This document shows positions 41,765 through 50,120 of a DNA stretch of 64,000 nt, one piece after another. Position 1 is the first letter of the stretch. Every line of letters begins with the position of its first letter. The DNA lies in contig NZ_CP009533.1 of the NCBI RefSeq assembly GCF_000761155.1, forward strand, positions 372,001-436,000. Direction: 5' to 3'. Both the position numbers and the translations under genes were made by a program. The notes beneath the pieces were generated by a model that saw only the letters and a program-made list of their open reading frames with translations, was not told the DNA's origin and did no database searches. This DNA is from Pseudomonas rhizosphaerae. GTDB lineage: Bacteria; Pseudomonadota; Gammaproteobacteria; Pseudomonadales; Pseudomonadaceae.

Positions 41765-42760
41765 ATGTTCGAGGAAGAAAACGCGCAATGGGGGCTGGTG
41801 CATGCCCTGGTGCTGGACGGCAAAGGCGGCGCGCGCTCGATTGCCCGGACCGAAATCGACGAATTGCAGCTGCAGCCTCACCAGAGCCTGTGGCTGCACT
41901 GGGACCGCAGCCACCCCCAGACCCGCAGCTGGTTGCGCAGCAGCAGCGGACTGAGCGAATTCAGCTGCGACCTGCTGCTCGAGGAAAACACCCGTCCGCG
42001 CCTCGTGCCGCTGCCGGACGACGAACTGTTGCTGTTCCTGCGCGGGGTCAATCTCAACCCCGGCGCCGAACCGGAAGACATGGTCTCGGTGCGCATCTTC
42101 GCCCAGGCCCAGCGCATCATTTCCCTGCGCCTGCGACCGCTGCGCGCGACCGACGACCTGCTCGAGCAGTTTGCGGCGTGCAAGGGCCCCAAGACCGCGT
42201 CCGAGCTGATTCTCTATCTGGCCCAGCACCTGACCGAAAAGGTTCAGGCATTGGTCGAAGGCCTCTCCGAAACCGTCGATCTGGAAGAAGACAAGCTCGA
42301 TGCCGACGAGCGGTACACGCCCGAGCATGGCAGCATTCTGCAGCTGCGACGTCGTGCCGCAGGGCTGCGACGATTCCTGGCGCCGCAACGTGATATCTAT
42401 GGCCAGCTGGCGCGCAACAAGGTGCCCTGGTTCGTCGACGATGACGCCGACTACTGGAACGAGCTGAACAACAGCCTGACCCGCTACCTGGAAGAGCTCG
42501 AACTGGCGCGCGAGCGCGTCGGGCTGGTGCTCGAGGCCGAAGACCGGCGCCAGAGCGAGCGCATGAACCGCACCATGTACCGCTTCGGGGTGATTACCGG
42601 GATCTTCCTGCCCATGAGTTTTCTGACTGGCCTGCTGGGCATCAACGTCGGCGGGATTCCCGGTGCCGACAACCCCTATGGGTTCACCATGGCCTGCGGC
42701 TTGATGGTGGCAGTGGCGCTGGGGCAATGGTTGTTGTTCCGACGCTTGCGCTGGGTCTGA
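41765..42760 (+). CDS. CorA/ZntB-type cation transporter (CmaX-like)
   Basis: A 331-aa CorA-superfamily protein with a long cytoplasmic N-terminal domain and two C-terminal helices (about residues 270-290 and 302-322). The loop signature is GIN (FLTGLLGINVGGIPG) in place of the GMN of CorA Mg2+ channels, as in ZntB zinc transporters. In P. aeruginosa the gene at this position, upstream of crfX, is called cmaX. A transport role for Zn2+ or Mg2+ is inferred from family. Confidence 0.88.
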   Translation: MFEEENAQWGLVHALVLDGKGGARSIARTEIDELQLQPHQSLWLHWDRSHPQTRSWLRSSSGLSEFSCDLLLEENTRPRLVPLPDDELLLFLRGVNLNPGAEPEDMVSVRIFAQAQRIISLRLRPLRATDDLLEQFAACKGPKTASELILYLAQHLTEKVQALVEGLSETVDLEEDKLDADERYTPEHGSILQLRRRAAGLRRFLAPQRDIYGQLARNKVPWFVDDDADYWNELNNSLTRYLEELELARERVGLVLEAEDRRQSERMNRTMYRFGVITGIFLPMSFLTGLLGINVGGIPGADNPYGFTMACGLMVAVALGQWLLFRRLRWV

Positions 42761-42807
42761 GCCAGAATTTAACCTCTGCTCGAGGTGGCCGTAACTGACC
42801 GGTGAAT

Positions 42808-42833
42808 GTGACTCACTGTTGAACGGTCTCGTC
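42808..42833 (+). promoter_or_regulatory. Possible ECF (SigX-type) promoter before crfX
   Basis: GTGAC (42808-42812), a 17-bp spacer and CGTC (42830-42833), about 25 bases before the crfX start. CGTC is the usual -10 of ECF sigma factors, and crfX/cmpX are known SigX-linked genes. The -35 is imperfect and the call is tentative. Confidence 0.35.
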
Positions 42834-42858
42834 TTTGAATGAAATTCGCGAGGTGTGC

Positions 42859-43104
42859 ATGCCTGATCCGTTCGAAGAATCCCTGCGAGACATGCTCAAT
42901 GCCCAGGCGCCAGGTCGTGACGATCACGCCGCGCTGGGGCGAGTGCTCAAGACCGCCAACCGACAAGTCGGCGCGGGCGACCTCTTCAGCCTGATGGGGC
43001 GCTGGGGGCAGGCGTTCATGATTGCGGTGAACAGTGGTTCGGCGAATATCGCGCCGGTGTCGCGTCGTAAAAACTCTGCCGCTGCTGCGGATAAGGCTGA
43101 TTGA
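42859..43104 (+). CDS. crfX: Small cytosolic protein CrfX
   Basis: An 81-aa protein, start MPDPFEESLRDMLNAQ, polar and helical, ending RRKNSAAAADKAD. It is identified as CrfX mainly by its place directly before cmpX-sigX-oprF, where Pseudomonas carry this small gene of unknown biochemical function. GAGGTG precedes the ATG at 42859; an in-frame ATG at 42835 would add eight residues and displace the SD. Confidence 0.85.
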   Translation: MPDPFEESLRDMLNAQAPGRDDHAALGRVLKTANRQVGAGDLFSLMGRWGQAFMIAVNSGSANIAPVSRRKNSAAAADKAD

Positions 43105-43107
43105 TCA

Positions 43108-43932
43108 ATGGAACTGGATCCCTGGACCCAAAGCCTGGTAGCGGCGATGACTGCCTTGTGGACCAAGGTTGCCAACTTCATCCCCAACCTCTTCGGAGCG
43201 CTGGTTGTGGTGATATTGGGTTTCCTGGTGGCCAAGCTGCTGGATACCTTGTTGTCCAAATTGCTGGCCAAGTTCGGCCTCGACCGCCTGATGGCCGGTA
43301 CGGGCCTGACCAAGCTGCTGGGCAGGGGCGGCCTCAAGGTGCCGATCTCCACCCTGATCGGCAAGATCGTTTACTGGTTCGTGCTGTTGATCTTCCTGGT
43401 GTCGGCTGCCGAGTCACTGGGTTTGCAGCGGGTATCGGCCACATTGGACATGCTGGCGCTGTACCTGCCGAAGGTGTTCGGCGCAGCCCTGGTGCTGCTG
43501 GTGGGCGTACTGCTGGCGCAGCTGGTCAATGGCGTGGTGCGCGGCGCGGCCGAGGGAGTCGGGCTCGACTATGCAGCTGGCTTGGGACGGGTGGCACAGT
43601 GGCTGGTGATCATCATCAGCATTTCGGTGGCGATCAGTCAGCTCGAGGTCAAGACCGACCTGTTGAACCACGTCATCGTCATCGTCTTGATTACCGTTGG
43701 TCTGGCCGCAGCCTTGGCGATGGGGCTGGGTAGCCGACAAATAGCCAGTCAGATAATGGCCGGGATCTACGTACGGGAAATGTTCCAGGTCGGCCAGCAG
43801 GTGCAGATTGGCGAGGTCGAGGGGCAGATCGAGGCGATCGGTACAGTGAAGACAACGGTGCTGACCGACGACGGCGAGCTGGTCTCGATGTCCAACCGGG
43901 AGCTGCTGGAACAGCGGGTGAGTAGCCGATAG
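43108..43932 (+). CDS. cmpX: Mechanosensitive-channel-like membrane protein CmpX
   Basis: A 274-aa inner-membrane protein. N-terminal conserved TM_helix repeats (residues about 25-50, 85-105, 115-140, 160-185, 195-215) are followed by an MscS-type beta domain (YVREMFQVGQQVQIGEVEGQIEAIGTVKTTVLTDDGELVSMSNREL). It starts three bases after crfX. In P. aeruginosa and P. fluorescens CmpX is linked to membrane stress and SigX activity. Confidence 0.93.
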   Translation: MELDPWTQSLVAAMTALWTKVANFIPNLFGALVVVILGFLVAKLLDTLLSKLLAKFGLDRLMAGTGLTKLLGRGGLKVPISTLIGKIVYWFVLLIFLVSAAESLGLQRVSATLDMLALYLPKVFGAALVLLVGVLLAQLVNGVVRGAAEGVGLDYAAGLGRVAQWLVIIISISVAISQLEVKTDLLNHVIVIVLITVGLAAALAMGLGSRQIASQIMAGIYVREMFQVGQQVQIGEVEGQIEAIGTVKTTVLTDDGELVSMSNRELLEQRVSSR

Positions 43933-44035
43933 GTCAACGTTTTGCTAATGTATGCCGCCGCAAAAAGGCTGAGCGATCATGCCGTGGCGGACAATGACCT
44001 GACTTTCGGGGAACTGACCTTCGGGCCGACCTGTT

Positions 44036-44626
44036 TTGAATAAAGTACATACGCTGCCCGTGCGCTACGACCCCCGCGAGCTCTCTGACGAGGAGTTGGT
44101 GGCGCGTTCGCACGAGGAGCTGTTCCATGTCACGCGGGCGTATGAAGAGCTGATGCGTCGCTACCAGCGAACCCTTTTCAACGTTTGCGCAAGATATTTA
44201 GGGAACGATCGTGATGCTGACGATGTCTGTCAGGAAGTGATGTTGAAGGTGCTGTACGGGCTAAAGAATTTCGAGGGTAAGTCGAAATTCAAGACGTGGC
44301 TCTACAGCATCACCTATAACGAATGCATCACGCAGTACAGGAAGGAAAGGCGTAAGCGCCGCTTGATGGATGCCTTGAGTCTCGATCCGCTCGAGGAGGC
44401 ATCCGAAGAGAAGGCGCCCAAGCAGGAGGAGCGCGGTGGTCTCGACCGTTGGCTGGTGTTCGTGAATCCGATCGATCGGGAAATCCTGGTGCTGCGATTC
44501 GTCGCGGAGCTGGAGTTCCAGGAGATCGCCGACATCATGCACATGGGCCTGAGCGCCACCAAAATGCGGTATAAGCGGGCCTTAGATAAGCTCCGCGATA
44601 AATTTGCAGACCTGTCCGAAACTTAG
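44036..44626 (+). CDS. sigX: ECF RNA polymerase sigma factor SigX
   Basis: A 196-aa extracytoplasmic-function sigma factor. Region 2: EELMRRYQRTLFNVCARYLGNDRDADDVCQEVMLKV and KSKFKTWLYSITYNECITQYRKERRK. Region 4: PIDREILVLRFVAELEFQEIADIMHMGLSATKMRYKRAL. The only start giving the conserved N-terminus (NKVHTLPVRYDPRELSDEEL) is the TTG at 44036. SigX drives oprF and membrane-lipid genes in Pseudomonas. No anti-sigma gene is adjacent; CmpX upstream is the likely link to envelope state. Confidence 0.95.
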   Translation: MNKVHTLPVRYDPRELSDEELVARSHEELFHVTRAYEELMRRYQRTLFNVCARYLGNDRDADDVCQEVMLKVLYGLKNFEGKSKFKTWLYSITYNECITQYRKERRKRRLMDALSLDPLEEASEEKAPKQEERGGLDRWLVFVNPIDREILVLRFVAELEFQEIADIMHMGLSATKMRYKRALDKLRDKFADLSET

Positions 44627-44682
44627 TTCGGCGCAAAGGTCTCTAACGTATCGGCAAGGTCTGCTAGACTTGTCGTCGAGCT

Positions 44683-44699
44683 GCCCCTGGATTAGGGGC
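44683..44699 (+). terminator. Hairpin in the sigX-oprF gap
   Basis: GCCCCT/AGGGGC with a five-base loop (44683-44699), 32 bases before the oprF ATG and without a T-run. It could attenuate sigX read-through or be part of the stable oprF leader. Confidence 0.4.
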
Positions 44700-44730
44700 G
44701 CTTAACAATCACCAGATGGGGATTTAACGG

Positions 44731-45765
44731 ATGAAACTGAAAAACACCTTGGGCCTTGCCATTGGTTCTCTTGTTGCCGTGACTTCGTTCGGCGTATTGG
44801 CACAAGGCCAAGGCGCAGTCGAGGTGGAAGGCTTCGCCAAGAAGTACATGACTGACAGCGCCCGTGACTACAAGAACGACGGCAACCTGTTCGGTGGCTC
44901 GATTGGCTACTTCCTGACCGACGACGTTGAACTGGCTCTGTCCTACGACGAAGTCCACAACATCCGTAGCGATGCTGGCAAGAACATCAAGGGCTCCGAC
45001 GCTGCCCTGGACGCTTTCTACCACTTCGGTACTCCAGGCGCTGGCCTGCGTCCGTACGTCTCCGCTGGTTTCGCACACCAGAGCATTGGCCAGGATCGCG
45101 GTGGTCGTGACCACTCCACCCTCGCCAAACTGGGCGGCGGCGCCAAGTACTACTTCACCGAGAACTTCTACGCCCGTGCCGGCGTTGAAGCTCTGTACAA
45201 CATCGACAAGGGCGACACCGAGTGGGCTCCTGCCGTCGGCGTTGGTGTGAACTTCGGTGGCGGCTCCAAGCCTGCTCCAGTCGCTGCTCCAGCTCCAGTA
45301 GCTGAAGTTTGCGCTGACTCCGACAACGACGGCGTCTGCGACAACGTCGACAAGTGCCCTGACACCCCTGCCAACGTTACCGTTGACGCTGATGGCTGCC
45401 CAGCCGTTGCCGAAACCGTTCGCGTTGAGCTGGACGTCAAGTTCGACTTCGACAAGTCGGTCGTGAAGACCAACAGCTATGGCGACATCAAGAACCTGGC
45501 TGACTTCATGAAGCAGTACCCACAGACCACCACCACTGTTGAAGGTCACACTGACTCCGTCGGTCCTGACGCTTACAACCAGAAGCTGTCCGAGCGTCGC
45601 GCTGCTGCTGTCAAGCAAGTGCTGACCGGTCAGTACGGTGTTGAATCCAACCGCGTTCAGTCGGTTGGCTACGGCGAAACCCGCCCAGTGGCTGACAACG
45701 CCACTGACGCTGGCCGCGCTGTAAACCGTCGCGTAGAAGCTGAAGTAGAAGCTCAAGCTAAGTAA
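44731..45765 (+). CDS. oprF: Major outer membrane porin OprF
   Basis: A 344-aa OmpA-family porin. Signal peptide (MKLKNTLGLAIGSLVAVTSFGVLA), an eight-stranded N-terminal barrel, a Pro/Ala linker (KPAPVAAPAPVAEV), a Cys-containing TSP3-like stretch (ADSDNDGVCDNVDKCPD, then DADGCP) and a C-terminal peptidoglycan-binding OmpA domain (KFDFDKSVVK, EGHTDSVG, YNQKLSERRA). Codon use is strongly biased, as expected for one of the most abundant proteins. Confidence 0.98.
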   Translation: MKLKNTLGLAIGSLVAVTSFGVLAQGQGAVEVEGFAKKYMTDSARDYKNDGNLFGGSIGYFLTDDVELALSYDEVHNIRSDAGKNIKGSDAALDAFYHFGTPGAGLRPYVSAGFAHQSIGQDRGGRDHSTLAKLGGGAKYYFTENFYARAGVEALYNIDKGDTEWAPAVGVGVNFGGGSKPAPVAAPAPVAEVCADSDNDGVCDNVDKCPDTPANVTVDADGCPAVAETVRVELDVKFDFDKSVVKTNSYGDIKNLADFMKQYPQTTTTVEGHTDSVGPDAYNQKLSERRAAAVKQVLTGQYGVESNRVQSVGYGETRPVADNATDAGRAVNRRVEAEVEAQAK

Positions 45766-45783
45766 TTAGCGACCGCTTCAACG

Positions 45784-45811
45784 AAAAGCCCGGCTCAGGC
45801 CGGGCTTTTCT
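45784..45811 (+). terminator. Rho-independent terminator of oprF
   Basis: AAAAGCCCGGC and GCCGGGCTTTT form a strong stem with a short loop at 45784-45809, followed by CTTT. It lies 19 bases after the oprF stop. Confidence 0.92.
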
Positions 45812-45911
45812 TTGCCTGCGATTTGGTGGTGGGCACGCGTGCCATACCTAACCGAGCCCGAATCTGGCACAATTGCAGCCCTCAATCGCTTCCTCCGAGC
45901 CAAGCCCGCCT

Positions 45912-46940
45912 ATGTACAATCTGGCCCGCCAGCTGCTGTTCAAACTGTCTGCAGAAACCTCCCACGACCTGTCCCTGGACCTGATCGGCGCAGGTGGCCG
46001 CCTGGGCCTCAATGGCCTGCTCGCCAAGCCACCGGCACGCTTGCCGGTCACGGTGATGGGCCTGCATTTCGACAACCCGGTTGGGCTGGCGGCAGGGTTG
46101 GACAAGAACGGTGCGGCCATCGATGGCTTTGCGCAGTTGGGCTTCGGTTCAGTTGAAATTGGCACCGTGACCCCACGTTCACAGCCGGGCAACCCCAAGC
46201 CCCGCCTGTTTCGCCTGCCGCAGGCCACTGCGATCATCAATCGCATGGGCTTCAACAACCTGGGCGTCGACAACCTGGTGGAGCGCGTGAAAGCCGCGAA
46301 GTACCGCGGTGTACTGGGTATCAACATTGGCAAGAACCTGACGACCCCCGTCGAGCAGGCCGTGGATGACTACCTGATCTGCCTGAACAAGGTCTACGAT
46401 CACGCCAGCTACATCACCGTCAACATCAGCTCGCCCAATACCGCCGGCCTACGCAGCCTGCAGTTCGGCGACTCGCTCAAGCAACTGCTCGACACCCTGG
46501 CCGAACGCCGGGTGGTGTTGACTGGCCAGAGCGGTCGTCACGTTCCCCTGGCGATCAAGATCGCCCCCGACATGAGTGACGAAGAAACCGCGCTGGTGGC
46601 TCAGGCGCTGGTCGATGCGGGGATGGATGCGGTGATCGCTACCAACACCACGCTCGGCCGGGCAGGGGTCGAGGGGCTCGTGCATGGGGACGAAGCTGGG
46701 GGGCTGTCAGGGGCGCCGGTGCGCGAACAGAGCACGCACATCGTCAAGGTGCTGGCGCAAACCCTCAATGGCAAGTTGCCGATCATTGCGGCTGGGGGTA
46801 TCACCGAAGGCGGGCATGCGGCTGAAAAGATCGCCGCCGGTGCCAGTCTGGTGCAGATTTATTCGGGTTTCATCTACAAGGGGCCGGCGTTGATCCGGGA
46901 ATCGGTGGATGCCATCGCGGCGCTGCAGGCAACTCGCTGA
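45912..46940 (+). CDS. pyrD: Dihydroorotate dehydrogenase (quinone), class 2
   Basis: Fourth step of pyrimidine synthesis, oxidising dihydroorotate with quinone at the inner membrane, 342 aa. The N-terminal amphipathic segment [22 protein letters not shown] is typical of class 2. FMN and catalytic motifs: [46 protein letters not shown] (base Ser nearby), ATNTTLGR and [17 protein letters not shown]. The start at 45912 is the family start; the frame extends 13 codons upstream. Confidence 0.96.
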   Translation: MYNLARQLLFKLSAETSHDLSLDLIGAGGRLGLNGLLAKPPARLPVTVMGLHFDNPVGLAAGLDKNGAAIDGFAQLGFGSVEIGTVTPRSQPGNPKPRLFRLPQATAIINRMGFNNLGVDNLVERVKAAKYRGVLGINIGKNLTTPVEQAVDDYLICLNKVYDHASYITVNISSPNTAGLRSLQFGDSLKQLLDTLAERRVVLTGQSGRHVPLAIKIAPDMSDEETALVAQALVDAGMDAVIATNTTLGRAGVEGLVHGDEAGGLSGAPVREQSTHIVKVLAQTLNGKLPIIAAGGITEGGHAAEKIAAGASLVQIYSGFIYKGPALIRESVDAIAALQATR

Positions 46941-46953
46941 ATCCCGGCGCGAA

Positions 46954-46976
46954 AGGGGCCTCGTCAAGAGGCCCCT
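46954..46976. terminator. Hairpin between convergent pyrD and rmf
   Basis: Nine-base arms AGGGGCCTC/GAGGCCCCT (46954-46962 and 46968-46976), loop GTCAA, no T-run. Confidence 0.5.
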
Positions 46977-47031
46977 GGGCGCTAGCCCGCCGCCCTGGTT
47001 GGGCGTGCATGGTGAACCTGTAAGAAAGTTT

Positions 47032-47247
47032 TCAGCCGACGGCGTGAAGTTCGTTGAGCCTATGGATTCCCGCAGTGCCGGTCATACCGTCCCAGTTGTC
47101 GCCGCGTCCTTCGCGCCAGCCGTTGATCCAGGCTTGGCGTACCGACGGTAGAGTAAAAGGGCAAAGCTCGCGGGATTTGCCATGGATGCCATACTGGTAT
47201 CCGCGTAGAAATGCTCGTTCCAACGGATCACGCTTAAGTCTTCTCAT
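47032..47247 (-). CDS. rmf: Ribosome modulation factor RMF
   Basis: A 71-aa basic protein that dimerises 70S ribosomes to inactive 100S in stationary phase. Matches the family at MRRLKRDPLERAFLRGYQYGIHGKSRELCPF and RQAWINGWREGRGDNWDGMTG. The frame is open upstream to 47436, but RMF always starts at this Met. Convergent with pyrD. Confidence 0.96.
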   Translation of the reverse strand: MRRLKRDPLERAFLRGYQYGIHGKSRELCPFTLPSVRQAWINGWREGRGDNWDGMTGTAGIHRLNELHAVG

Positions 47248-47780
47248 AGGGTGTTGCCCTCTGTCTATTGACTGTAATGTCCCGTCGGCCTCGTGTGAGG
47301 CCAGGCAGATGGTCTGCCGGTATCGCGCTCGCTGCCGGCGTGGCGAGCAGTGATGCCATCGCCATTGCAGCGACGACCTGAGGTGATTTCTAAACGTTGA
47401 ACCGCGTGATGTGAATGATCGTTTTGTCATAAGCACGTAACGATTTCGCGGTAAGGGCGATAAGTAAGCCGATGCTTCAAGCCTCGAATGTCTGCAAATC
47501 CGTCACAGACAGGGCTTGCAGCGTTGGGTGGGGTCAATATGCCATTGCGAATCATCCTGATTTCGATGGCGTATAAAATCGACGAAGGGTCGCCCAGGCG
47601 ATCTCTTTTTCAGCAGAATCACGTTCTGCCTCATCCATGTGCCGACCAGCGCAACGGGTGGGGTGGGTTGACACCATGGTGGTGTCGTTCGGGTGCTCTA
47701 TTGCGTAAAGCGCCTGGTTGAACCTCGAGACGGCAATGCGCTTGCCGTCTCATCGATGCCCGCAAGGGCCAGGAAATACC
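47248..47780. other. 533-bp intergenic region between rmf and rlmKL
   Basis: No convincing gene. It must carry the rmf promoter and leader (leftward) and the rlmKL promoter (rightward). TTGACA stands at 47668-47673, but no -10 at a fitting distance was found. A strong hairpin at 47727-47751 precedes rlmKL. A 77-codon frame at 47488-47721 lacks an SD and any protein-like pattern. Confidence 0.5.
47727..47751 (+). promoter_or_regulatory. Strong hairpin in the rlmKL leader
   Basis: Perfect ten-base arms GAGACGGCAA/TTGCCGTCTC (47727-47736 and 47742-47751) with the loop TGCGC. It ends 29 bases before the rlmKL ATG and has no T-run, so it is more likely a leader structure than a terminator. Confidence 0.6.
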
Positions 47781-50057
47781 ATGTCGGACCGTTTTGAACT
47801 GTTTCTCACGTGCCCCAAGGGCCTCGAAGGCTTGCTAGCCGAAGAAGCCACCGCCCTGGGGCTGGAAGAAACCCGCGAACACACTTCCGCCGTGCGCGGG
47901 ATGGCTGACATGGAAACCGCCTACCGGCTGTGCCTGTGGTCGCGCCTGGGCAATCGCGTGCTGCTGGTGCTCAAGCGCTTCGCCATGAAAGATGCCGAAG
48001 ACCTCTACCACGGCGTGCTGGACGTCGAGTGGCAAGACCACCTGCTTCCCGACGGGACCCTGGCCGTGGAATTCAGCGGGCACGGTTCGGGCATCGACAA
48101 CACCCACTTCGGTGCGCTGAAGGTCAAGGATGCCATCGTCGACAAGCTGCGCACGCCCAGTGGCGAGCGTCCCAGCGTCGACAAGCTCAATCCGGACCTG
48201 CGCGTGCACCTGCGCCTGGATCGCGGTGAGGCCATTCTCTCGCTTGACCTGTCCGGGCACAGCCTGCACCAGCGCGGATATCGTTTGCAGCAGGGCGCCG
48301 CGCCGCTCAAGGAAAACCTTGCCGCGGCCATTCTCATCCGTGCGGGTTGGCCACGCATCGCTGCCGAGGGCGGCGCCCTGGCCGACCCGATGTGTGGTGT
48401 AGGCACCTTCCTGGTGGAGGCGGCGATGATCGCCGCCGACATCGCGCCCAACCTCAAGCGTACCCGCTGGGGATTCAGCGCCTGGCTGGGTCACGTCCCG
48501 GCCATGTGGCGCAAGCTGCACGATGAGGCGCTGGCGCGGGCCGAGGCCGGGCTGGCGAAGCCGCCGTCGTGGATTCGAGGCTACGAGGCCGACCCACGGT
48601 TGATCCAGCCTGCGCGCAACAACGTCGAGCGAGCGGGGCTCAGCGACTGGATCAAGGTTTATCAGGGCGAGGTGGCCACCTTCGAGCCACGTCCCGATCA
48701 GCATCAGAAAGGCCTGGTCATTTGCAACCCACCCTATGGCGAGCGCTTGGGTGACGAGGCCAGCTTGCTGTACCTCTACCAGAACCTGGGCGAACGCCTG
48801 CGCCAGGCTTGCCTGAACTGGGAAGCGGCGGTGTTTACCGGCGCGCCCGACCTGGGCAAGCGCATGGGCATTCGCAGCCACAAGCAGTATTCGTTCTGGA
48901 ACGGCGCCTTGCCCTGCAAGCTGTTGCTGATCAAGGTGCTGCCCGACCAGTTCGTCACCGGCGAGCGGCGCACCCCGGAACAGCGCCAGGCGGCGCGCGA
49001 ACAGGCCGAGCAGGTGGATACCACGGCCGCGGTGGCCGATCCGTATGCACGGGTCAACAAGAACGGTAACCCGGTCAAGCCCGTTCCGGCGCCCGCGCCA
49101 GTGGTCGAGCAGGCACGGCTGAGCGAAGGCGGGCAGATGTTCGCCAACCGCTTGCAGAAGAACCTCAAGACGCTGGGCAAATGGGCACGCCGCGAGGGCA
49201 TCGATTGCTATCGGGTGTATGACGCAGACATGCCCGAGTACGCCATGGCCATCGATCTGTACCACGACTGGGTGCACGTGCAGGAATACGCCGCGCCCAA
49301 GTCGATCGATCCGGAAAAGGCCTCGGCGCGTCTGTACGATGCCCTGGCGGCCATTCCGCAGGCACTGAACATCGACAAGAGTCGGGTCATCATCAAGCGC
49401 CGCGAGCGCCAGAGCGGCACCCGCCAGTACGAGCGCCAGAGCGCCCAGGGCCAGTTCACCCAGGTGCAGGAAGGGGGTGTGCAGTTGCTGGTCAACCTGA
49501 CCGATTACCTGGACACCGGCCTGTTCCTCGATCACCGGCCAATGCGCCTGCGTATCCAGAAAGAGGCGGCCGGCAAGCGCTTCCTCAACCTGTTCTGCTA
49601 CACCGCCACGGCCAGCGTCCACGCGGCCAAGGGCGGGGCACGCAGCACGACCAGTGTCGACCTGTCCAAGACCTACCTGGATTGGGCGCGGCGCAACTTG
49701 TCGTTGAACGGTTTTTCGGACAAGAACCGCTTGGAGCAGGGCGACGTGATGGCCTGGCTGCAGGCCAGCCGCGATGAATACGACTTGATCTTCATCGATC
49801 CGCCGACCTTCTCCAACTCCAAGCGCATGGAAGGCGTGTTCGACGTGCAGCGCGATCACGTCGAGCTGCTCGACTTGGCTGTCGCGCGGCTGGCAGCGGG
49901 GGGCGTGGTGTATTTCTCCAACAACTTCCGCAAGTTCCAGCTGGATGCGAATCTGGCGGAGCGCTATGCAGTGGAGGAAATCACGGCGCAGACGGTGGAT
50001 CAGGACTTCGCCCGCAACGGCAAGATTCACCGGGCCTGGAAGATCCAGGCGCGGTGA
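47781..50057 (+). CDS. rlmKL: Bifunctional 23S rRNA methyltransferase RlmKL
   Basis: A 758-aa two-enzyme protein that makes m2G2445 and m7G2069 in 23S rRNA. N-terminal THUMP domain (about residues 45-155), the RlmL methyltransferase with DPMCGVGTFLVEAAM and the catalytic motif ICNPPYGERLG, then the RlmK half with KRFLNLFCYTATASVHAA and LIFIDPPTFSNSKRM. The start MSDRFELFLTCPKG at 47781 is the family start. Confidence 0.96.
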   Translation: MSDRFELFLTCPKGLEGLLAEEATALGLEETREHTSAVRGMADMETAYRLCLWSRLGNRVLLVLKRFAMKDAEDLYHGVLDVEWQDHLLPDGTLAVEFSGHGSGIDNTHFGALKVKDAIVDKLRTPSGERPSVDKLNPDLRVHLRLDRGEAILSLDLSGHSLHQRGYRLQQGAAPLKENLAAAILIRAGWPRIAAEGGALADPMCGVGTFLVEAAMIAADIAPNLKRTRWGFSAWLGHVPAMWRKLHDEALARAEAGLAKPPSWIRGYEADPRLIQPARNNVERAGLSDWIKVYQGEVATFEPRPDQHQKGLVICNPPYGERLGDEASLLYLYQNLGERLRQACLNWEAAVFTGAPDLGKRMGIRSHKQYSFWNGALPCKLLLIKVLPDQFVTGERRTPEQRQAAREQAEQVDTTAAVADPYARVNKNGNPVKPVPAPAPVVEQARLSEGGQMFANRLQKNLKTLGKWARREGIDCYRVYDADMPEYAMAIDLYHDWVHVQEYAAPKSIDPEKASARLYDALAAIPQALNIDKSRVIIKRRERQSGTRQYERQSAQGQFTQVQEGGVQLLVNLTDYLDTGLFLDHRPMRLRIQKEAAGKRFLNLFCYTATASVHAAKGGARSTTSVDLSKTYLDWARRNLSLNGFSDKNRLEQGDVMAWLQASRDEYDLIFIDPPTFSNSKRMEGVFDVQRDHVELLDLAVARLAAGGVVYFSNNFRKFQLDANLAERYAVEEITAQTVDQDFARNGKIHRAWKIQAR

Positions 50058-50068
50058 TTCACTGAGAG

Positions 50069-50099
50069 GGGGGCGCTGCCTCTGCAAGCAGCGCGCCCC
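50069..50099. terminator. Hairpin between convergent rlmKL and dacB-type gene
   Basis: GGGGGCGCTGC pairs with GCAGCGC-G-CCCC (one bulged G) across an eight-base loop. G/C-rich and near both stops, but without T-runs. Confidence 0.5.
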
Positions 50100-50120
50100 G
50101 TTCTAGAGGGTTTAGGTAAA

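Noticed and set aside
47488..47721. 77-codon ORF in the rmf-rlmKL gap
   Set aside because: No SD, no protein-like pattern and a Trp/Arg-rich tail typical of non-coding frames.
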